NCBI GenBank assembly: GCA_950097015.1
Contig: CATNEN010000003.1
Location: 7,466,001-7,530,000, forward strand
Direction: 5' to 3'
DNA: 64,000 nt
Origin: Macrostomum hystrix
Taxonomy: Eukaryota; Platyhelminthes; Macrostomidae
The notes beneath the pieces were generated by a model, which was not told where the DNA came from, searched no databases, and saw only the letters and a program-made list of their open reading frames with translations. The position numbers and the translations under genes were made by a program. Of this stretch, positions 41,536 to 64,000 are shown one piece after another. Position 1 is the first letter of the stretch. Each line of letters begins with the position of its first letter.

Positions 41536-42285
41536 ATGAAGGCCATTGGATTCCCAGCAACAATGATGCTGACGCTTCTCGTTCTTGCTAGAATGCCCGA
41601 AGTCTTCTCTGAGGCCTACAACCTGCTGATGGGATATCTGTGCGTCAGGAGCGACTTCATCGTGACAGTCCAGGGAAGCCTTACGGATATTGAATGTGCC
41701 GTTTTGTGCGAACGAAACCAGCGCTGCCAGGCCTTCACCATGGCTGACAGTCCGTGTCAGCTATTCGTGTTCGACAAGTGCAGCAAGTCGGTGAGGGACT
41801 GCAGCTGCTCCAGGAGAGGCCAGGTGTTTGTGAAGCAGCAGCCGGGACTCGAGGCTGGCAAGCTGTGTCCGACTGGCTACGGAGACGACCTGTGCGGAGT
41901 GAAGTACAAGCTGCTAGCTGGCAATGACTACTGGTTGCCGAGCAGACAGAAGTGCGAGTCGGAGAGCGGTCTGGTGATCATGGCCGATGTGATCAACGCT
42001 GCTGAACTGAGCCACATTGGGACATTGTACAGCAGCGTAGCATCTGCCATCTGGCTAGGAGGTCTTCAAGCTCCAGGCAGTCCGGAGCCAGCTGGAGGCT
42101 GGTACTGGGTCGGCTGCAACATCACCATGGACGGAAGCCTATGGGGCGCTAATGAGCCAAATAATCAAGGTTCTAATGGCGAGAATGCGGTTGGTCGCTT
42201 CCCAGCAAGTAGCACCATAGTGGATATGTGGCAGTCAGGTGGTATTTTTCAAGTTGTCTGCGAGTGCGTGTCACCTTTTGACTGA
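41536..42285 (+). CDS. secreted PAN/apple plus C-type-lectin-like protein
   Basis: Single-exon frame of 249 aa. Residues 1-26 form a signal peptide (MMLTLLVLARMPEVFSEA). Residues about 30-100 are Cys-rich with TDIECAVLCERNQRCQAFT, a pattern of PAN/apple domains. Residues about 115-249 form a C-type-lectin fold: GVKYKLL, AIWLGGLQAPG (WIGL position), GGWYWVGCNITMDG, WGANEPNNQGSNGENAV and VVCECVSPFD. The EPN triplet is the signature associated with mannose-type Ca2+ sugar sites, but the usual WND partner is not evident (DMWQS instead), so sugar binding is uncertain. Likely secreted, in recognition or matrix roles. Intronless, which is unusual among its neighbours. Confidence 0.88.
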   Translation: MKAIGFPATMMLTLLVLARMPEVFSEAYNLLMGYLCVRSDFIVTVQGSLTDIECAVLCERNQRCQAFTMADSPCQLFVFDKCSKSVRDCSCSRRGQVFVKQQPGLEAGKLCPTGYGDDLCGVKYKLLAGNDYWLPSRQKCESESGLVIMADVINAAELSHIGTLYSSVASAIWLGGLQAPGSPEPAGGWYWVGCNITMDGSLWGANEPNNQGSNGENAVGRFPASSTIVDMWQSGGIFQVVCECVSPFD

Positions 42286-42939
42286 GATGAAAATTGACTG
42301 TTAGAGAGACGTACGAGTCAATGAGCATGTTCTTATTGCTTAGTTGGTGTATGTAAAAGTCCATTGTTATCATGTGACTATTGACTCAAAAGTATAGAAT
42401 ATTCTATATAGTACTTTAATTTATATGAAAGCAGAATAGTGCATTGCATACATTTCCTTACAGAAAAATATTTTCTTTTGTTAAAGCCTAATAGAGTCCT
42501 ACCTAACACAGCCATTAGGCAAGAAATCGTTCCCAGCTTTTACCAATTGTTATCGTAGAATTTTCTAGATTCGCGATCGATTTTTCTTTACCGCGATTGT
42601 TATATTTAAGGTCCATTTGAATATGTCAGTATTTTAATTGCAGGTTTACAAATTATGGCGAAAGTGTTTTTGTTCCTAAAATCTAACGTGTAAACGTTAA
42701 ACTGTTTAAACGTGTAAAACTATAATTGCCATGAAATCTTATAGATGTGATCACAAAAAGTTTAAACAGCTTGACGTCATTAACTGATGGTCAATGCGAC
42801 ATTGTCAACAACTTTCGCATCATTTTACGAGATTGAATTTTACATTTTTTAGATGTAAAAAAAGATTTTTTTAGATTTTTTTTACTTTTTAGAGATCTTA
42901 TAGATGGAGATTTCATTAGATCTTCTTATAAAACATAGT
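42286..42939. other. 3' flank of the lectin gene, nothing recognised
   Basis: AT-rich; no clear AATAAA close to the stop codon. Confidence 0.4.
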
Positions 42940-43095
42940 CCTTGCTGTCCTTGCATATCTGTCCTGACTTACTCATTTCCAGACAATATATGTTTTTGTA
43001 CTTTCACTGTGCAGCACCTTTTTGGGAGTCATATTGGACCTCTCTGCACCAGGGCGTCTAATTGCACGACAAACCTCTCGAGATCGGGGCGGCCG
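42940..43095 (-). mobile_element. SINE family B, diverged fragment
   Basis: CTGTCCTGACTTACTCATTT, CTTTCACTGTGCAG and TCTAATTGCACGACAAAC correspond in order to the - strand copy at 13180-13547. Both ends are missing. Confidence 0.55.
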
Positions 43096-46000
43096 GACCC
43101 TGACTCATGCAAATATATTCTGCAAATGTTTATCCGATAAAAAAGTTTCATCGTTTCATGAAATTTTGCATAAAATCTTATTCTATGCAGATGTTTATAA
43201 GCGTCTTTGTGGACTACCTCAATTTGGTCTATTTTTGTTTCTACTTCTAATTTATTCTTATTTTTCTTCTGTCAGTGCAGACAACACGGCCAGTGGCGGG
43301 TCCATATGCAGCTTATTCTTTCGGGGGGCTAAACCTGTTGGTAAATCGGGCTCCACAACAAGAAAAGTGCCGAATCGGGCGCCAAAAAGGGACGCCATTT
43401 ACAACAATCTGGACGCCACTTTGGTGGCACTTCGAAGTAAGCGCTAGGCTTAAACTTGCATACAAACATTTTCAGGGAGACGCTGTGAGGGGGCGCCAAT
43501 CAGGAGTATTTCAATTGCGGATCCGCCCTGAACACGGCTATGTTTAATTTGATCAAATGGCTATATAGCTAATAGATGAAGCTATTCGTGGCTCCGTAGT
43601 AGACATATCATTTTGCAGCGTAGCCTTTCTTTTAAAAAGATCTTTTTTATAGAATACCCCAAGCATGTGTAAGACATATTTGCTACTGCTACATCCACTC
43701 GCAGTTCATAAAGAAGTTTTAAACGGTAAATTTGTCCAAAGTAAAAAACTAAAAATTGCGGTACAAAAGAACGTTGAAAATTAAAACGAAGTTTTGTGTC
43801 AACTTACTATTTAATTAAGTTTAATAAGAGCTCTAGCATGAAATTCAAGTATTAAAATATTTTGTCTTAAGAATTTTTTGAAGACCTTAAAACTTGTCTT
43901 CGCACTAATTTAATGTATGTGAAAAATTTAAGATCTTCGGCCTAAAGATCGTGTACATGTACTTTAAGAACGAAGTCACATAAGAAGAAGTCGGTAATTG
44001 TGTTTTAAAAAACAAGAACATGTCAATTTCAGCAATTTTTTTGCGTCGTAGTTGGTGCTCAAGCCTGGCTTCCTATTGTTTCTTTTATAAAAAAAGTTGG
44101 TGCCTAGGCAGATGTTTTGCATCTTCTACCTCTTTAGTTCAATCTTTGATACTATTTCTTCTATCTGCCTATCGGCGAGTTTGTATTGTTACTATTGGCA
44201 TTGTGTGTACAACTTTTATCAGTTGCTTTTATCTGGAGTGTTTTCTCACTCTCCTTTGTCCGTAAAGGTTACGAAGTGAAACCTATTTAAAGGAAAAAAA
44301 GTCAAAATTTTATCTTGTCATGTATCTCAAATAGCTACAAAAGAATCAGATTTGTTTAATTTAACATTAGAAGTTTAACTCAACAAAAATGTGTTCATTC
44401 AATTTTTTGGTCAGTGAAATAGAGCCAATATATATAGTGTAAATAAATATTATGACAATGTACTTTTTAACTTTGAATGAACATTTTGTTGATGTGAAGT
44501 GTTGAACTAATACAACTAATATTTGAAAAATTGCTTAGGCCTATGCCACTGTTAAAATGAATTAGCACTGGTTTAACTAATTTACTTTTAACTGCATAAA
44601 AGGTAAATAGATTTTTCACCAAAATGGTTGTCACTGAAAATGTAGTCACTAAAATAGTTGTCACAGAGTGTATTGGCTTATCCATTTTGTGACTAAGTCC
44701 ATTGCATGGCAGCATACGATGATGATTGATGACACAGAAAGTTATTCTGTGTGGTAGTAATTTTGGCCCATTTAGTCTGCTCTTTAAAATAAAAAATATT
44801 AATTTTATTTATAAACTATTAATATATTTAGTCAATGGTAGTGAAGTCTTTCTAAGCATTAGGCCTATTTTTATATTTTATAGCTAGCCTAAAAGCAAGA
44901 ACTCTAGCTAAAAACATTTATTATCACTGTTGTATATAATTTTAATTTGTGACTATTTTACAACTATCTGGATCTTGCTAGACATTTAATTTTTTAGATA
45001 TATTATAAGGCCTAGTAGTTACTTTTGTAGATTGTAGTTAGTTGTTTTTAGTATTTTAGCAGTTATTTTTTACCTAAATGTCTGTTATAAAATGGTTTTT
45101 ATTGTGCTATCAAAGTGAATGTTAGAGCCTACCAATGTTTATGTTACTAAATAATAAGTAGGCTGCTAATAATACTTTTTGTATAGGCTAAGTAGAAGTG
45201 TGCAGTCACTTATATACCTACAATTGTGAATTGGTATTAAAATTGTACAATTTGGTTAAGAAAGTTAAGTTCTTAAGTAAGTTAAGTGGTACCAAAGTTA
45301 CTGATGGCTAATTTTTTTTATTTTTTATTTTATTTATTGCTAATAATTGCGATAATCTCGCTAATAATACCTACTAAAATACTATCTTACTGTACTCACA
45401 GTATAACAGAATGGTCTAATTAGTCTAGTATGCTCTAGTTGTATTGAATATTACAACTAAATTAGTTTAGTTATGGTCATGGCTTGTCTTTAGCCCAAAG
45501 TCTAGTATTGTTGTAAATCAATGAATACAGTAAAAAAAGTTGTAATTCAATTATTTATATTTCACTAAAACTAGAGTATAAAATATTATAAAATATAGAT
45601 ACATAATAATACTTATTGTTATTATTATTATTAAGTGCATAATAAAACATATTATTTTTATGTATGCATGTATATTCTAAATGATGGCTAAGGTGTTTTA
45701 GTTAGCTATACATATAAAAATTCATTCAACTATCTATACATCCTTAATTTTTACTCATATGGCTTTACCTATCTTTTATGCTGGATCTGACATAGCTTTA
45801 GGCAAAATTATTTTAATCACTGGCAAAAAATTAACTGTAGAGTACTTATTTCCATGTTTACTGATTTTTTGTTTCCTATTTACCAGAAAATTAACCATAT
45901 CAACACAATTGCTCTCTCATTTTATGACATGTTTATCAATTAGACCTTGCTTTTAGAATAAGTGCTTCTCCTACACAGTTATGGCTAGCTAGTAGTCTGT

Positions 46001-46404
46001 AGTAAGGCTAATATATGGTTTAAAATAGGAATATAAATTTTTGACATGTTATATATTTGCAGTGATATATTTGACAACTACATTGACAAACTATTGGGTG
46101 AGTACTGTTAGGAGTGTAGATTAAATTAAATGTAAATTAATTATGCAATTTTCTTTTTGTATAAAGAAAATAGCATTTTGTATTTTTGTATTTTAATCCC
46201 AAAATATTAATTTAATTCTTTATAACCAACTTTCAGACACACCAGTGCAGTGAACTGCCCCGTGGCTTACAGATCTCCATAGGAGAGCCACAAAACTACT
46301 GTACTATTTTTTGATCTGAGAGTTCTGCATTTCTTTATCAAAGTCTGCCAGAGACAGCATTTTGCCTGCCTGTCTAAAGACAAAAGAAAAAGCAAACTAA
46401 AAAA
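43096..46404. other. AT-rich intergenic, nothing firm recognised
   Basis: About 3.3 kb upstream of the MARK gene. A GG|GTGAGT donor-like site at 46097/46098 could end a non-coding first exon of MARK; otherwise no feature supported. Short frames here lack motifs. Confidence 0.35.
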
Positions 46405-61241
<14,837 letters not shown>

Positions 61242-64000
61242 AGTGCAGAATGATTTTGTTCTGTTCTGTTCTGTTTTTTTTCGGTCCTAGAACACTGAGT
61301 GGTTAGTTTGCTTTTAAGGATTTCATCTTCATTTAACTAAATTTGACAGTATGTGTTCTGTTTCGTAATTTTTTAGCGCCAGCGCGTTCACTGATCGACT
61401 CAAAAATGGACTCATTTGATCCCTCTAATTGCAATCTATTCTGCTACAGATGGACATCTGAATCTAGAACTTGGCTTTATTCGCTGCTAAATAGCTTGCA
61501 ATTAATACCACACTGTCTATTGTATTTTCAAATCTATTTGTCTTTGTCTTCAAAGAAAATACTCTATGTAAACAAAGACAATGAGATGAATAGTGTCATT
61601 TTAAACCTGCGTAATCCCATTCGAATGCCTCGATTTTCATTCTTCCCGAGCCACGGAGCGATCCGGTTATTTTTCCTTTATCGCACTTCATGAGTCGTCT
61701 GGGAATTGTGTACGATGCTGTTTAGTACTCGTAAATGTATTTCGTTTACTTTTAGCAACATCTAGCTAGCTTTGTACTTTACGATTGGTCACAGAGTGTG
61801 TTTTCTTTGCTTTCGTTATTAATCTAACGTTGTACAATATAGCTTTTAGTGCGATATTTTTACTCTTAAGATTTATTTGCTATTAAGTTTGAAAAATATT
61901 CATGTGACACCAAATAGTTGCTTAAAATACGCCTAAGCTCGTATGATAAGTGATTCAATGAATAGAAATCATTTCCTGATTGGCTAGCGGACAATAGAGG
62001 TTTCACGCGGCCTTGACGTGATATTAAATGTACATTGTTCTATAAATAGTAACAGTGCTTGCGCTCATAATCGGAGCCGCACCCAGCCAGATTTCAACCC
62101 CAGTTTAAAGGGCGCCAAAAATGGCCACAAGGGCAGAAATTCGAACTCGTGACTCATGAAACAAAACTTTCAAACTAATAGCAATCATTTTTTATTTAAT
62201 CTGTCATGTTTGTAGCAAAAAAATTGAGATAGTATTTTTTCTTAGCCGATTTACAATGAGTAGAGAAACTTTTCTATGCGACTAATATTGAGTGCTTTTG
62301 TTACTCGTATATTCAATCATGAACAAATTGGTCTCACAGTCTGATCTGGCGCTTCGATTTCGTTTTCGCGTGTTAAAGATCTCCTATAGCTAACGATTAA
62401 CAATCAAAAAGCAGTTTCAGTTTTTGTTTATTTTCTTTTTGAAGCATTCTTTGTTTAAAGATAACTGCTTTGCTTGTTAATTTTTGCTTTTTTCCGCGCT
62501 TTGCTTTTTGCACGCTTAATTATATTTTGCGTTGTTGCTATGGCGAAATCTCAGTTTATTGTCAATATTTTATTCCCGCTAATGCACTCATCATTTTGGA
62601 GTGGAGGTCGTCTTTAAAATGTGCACAATTTGCAATAAATATTTTTTCATTTTTTCTGCGAACTCATTTTATCAATTTAAGTTTTTGTGCGCTGATGTAA
62701 TTGAACGCTCACGTCCATTTGTCTGCGTCGTTTCTTTTTTAAGTAAAATGTCCATGCGATGAGTTGGCCTAGCTTGCTGATCGACAACTTTAAAAGTGTA
62801 ATACTCTAATCTACTCAATTTTGGCCGATCCCTTCTCGATATAGACTACTGACGCGTACAATTAAGTAGTCTTAGTAGCGCATTCAGTACGGTTGTGTTG
62901 CATTTTTGTTTTTGTGTTTGACGAAAGCGATTGCTTGCGTTTGCTGTGTCTGTTGTTGCTTTTTTGAAAAAAAGACGGGGTCTATTTTGTTAGAAAAAAA
63001 GGTAGGGCTCTTCCCATTACCCTTTCACTTGATCCTTTATTTTTTCTGTTGTGACTTCAATTAAATGAAAGTTTTGCTTTTCAATAGGTAAATCTGGGAG
63101 CTTTTCGGTCTTAGTCGGTCTGCTTATTTGAGTTAAGTTTGTCACCAAGCTTTTTGTTTATTCATTCATCCATGAGTAGTTATTGTGCTATATATATTTT
63201 TATTTGCGCAGTAATAAAATAATCTCAACAGAAAGTTACGTCCTACTATTCTATTTCACTGCTCGTTTTCAACTGAATAATTCTTTTATAACTCATTATT
63301 AGTTATTCCGCTTCTCTGCAAATATTAATCTGATTACATACAAAATATACTTACATAAATATATATATATGCATAAAGAAGTTATTTGCTCCGTGTTTGC
63401 ATCTCGTGATTAGTCTAAATAGATCAATAGTTAAATGATTTTTTCTTACTTTTCAACTGCCCTTCAAAATGTTTTAACCAAGGACCTTGAAGGACGGAGC
63501 ACTTCGTTTCTTTCGAAAATTAATTCAAGGCTGATTGTCTCGCAAAAAAGCACGAGCGAGAACTTTCACGTTTTCAAAATCTGGATAACTTTGGAAGCTA
63601 ATTTTATTACTGTACTTTCAATATATCTTGCCAATAATTTTTCTTCAACGACTTTGAGAAAGTCTAATTTATGAATAATTAATGTTCATTTGATTGTCAT
63701 CTTTTTATTTGAATTTAAGCTATTAAGGGCACATTTCTACCCTGATTATTTATTTGTTTTAATTCGTTTGGAAGCGGAGATTTGACTAATTCATTTTCCA
63801 GGAGTTTGTTAACCGGAATCATATGCAAATACACGAACAAAACTCACTTATAGTCATTTGATATTAATTTTTTCTTTTATTTAATCTCTTCAAGTACATC
63901 AATAATCCTGAAGTACCGTATGGTTTGTCCTAGCTAAAAGGCTGGACAAGTGGATTGAGAGCTGACAGATTTCCGTTTTTAACTTTATTTAATTAAAGTA
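61242..64000. other. 3' flank of MARK, no gene recognised
   Basis: AT-rich DNA that probably includes the MARK 3'UTR. Near 62140-62160 a GAAATTCGAACTCGTGACTC stretch resembles a tRNA-like B-box region on the - strand. Frames at 61343-61693, 62470-62700 and 63435-63674 have no recognisable domain. Confidence 0.4.
62634..62639 (+). terminator. possible poly(A) signal
   Basis: AATAAA about 1.4 kb after the MARK stop codon. It could end a long 3'UTR, but other AT-rich matches (for example near 63213) make this uncertain. Confidence 0.25.

Noticed and set aside
43022-43447. A 141-aa frame upstream of MARK
   Set aside because: It starts in a diverged SINE B fragment and shows no domain.
61343-61693. 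A 116-aa frame after the MARK stop codon
   Set aside because: No recognisable motif, AT-rich, and likely within the MARK 3'UTR.

Overview
This window is from an animal nuclear genome. It holds spliceosomal genes with GT-AG introns, AATAAA poly(A) signals, and a typical set of animal transposons (BEL/Pao, mariner, hAT, Crypton-like, Helitron, tRNA-derived SINEs). Six protein-coding genes are recognisable, all on the + strand: the 3' part of a DEG/ENaC sodium-channel gene (217-9332), TRAM (11809-16873), INTS13/asunder (31233-36868), an intronless RPL13A (37407-38018), a secreted C-type-lectin-like gene (41536-42285) and a MARK/Par-1 kinase gene (46405-61241). Exon phases sum to open frames of 415 aa (TRAM), 729 aa (INTS13) and 799 aa (MARK). 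The exact phylum cannot be fixed from sequence alone. Unpaired 3' splice sites just before several start codons and the intronless ribosomal-protein gene would suit a lineage with spliced-leader trans-splicing (for example a flatworm or another spiralian), but that is inference.

Layout. 1-9332: DEG/ENaC gene. Its 6.2-kb first visible intron carries a 21-bp minisatellite, a solo BEL LTR, an unusual cluster of nested palindromes (2141-3052) and a Crypton-type tyrosine-recombinase relic split by a mariner transposon. 9447-10975: two minisatellites. 11809-16873: TRAM, with a tRNA-derived SINE in introns 2 and 4 and 15-bp and 33-bp arrays. 17533-18352: 20-bp array. 21215-27975: full-length BEL/Pao retrotransposon on the - strand with LTRs that look identical, a 5-bp target duplication and an uninterrupted 2008-aa Gag-Pol frame. 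28320-29291: internally deleted mariner. 31233-38018: INTS13, with a different minisatellite in each of its four introns, then RPL13A. 39930-40332: hAT MITE with an internal minisatellite. 41536-42285: lectin. 46405-61241: MARK kinase, with introns packed with minisatellites, a head-to-tail array of non-autonomous Helitrons and foldback elements. 61242-64000: no recognisable coding sequence.

The dominant pattern is that most longer introns consist largely of a private minisatellite (unit 14-33 bp), usually starting within about 35-215 bp of the 5' splice site. In INTS13 intron 3 the repeat unit contains a copy of the gene's own donor site. The proteins belong to unrelated housekeeping or neuronal processes (ER protein insertion, snRNA 3' processing, translation, cell polarity, sodium conductance), and nothing suggests a functional gene cluster.
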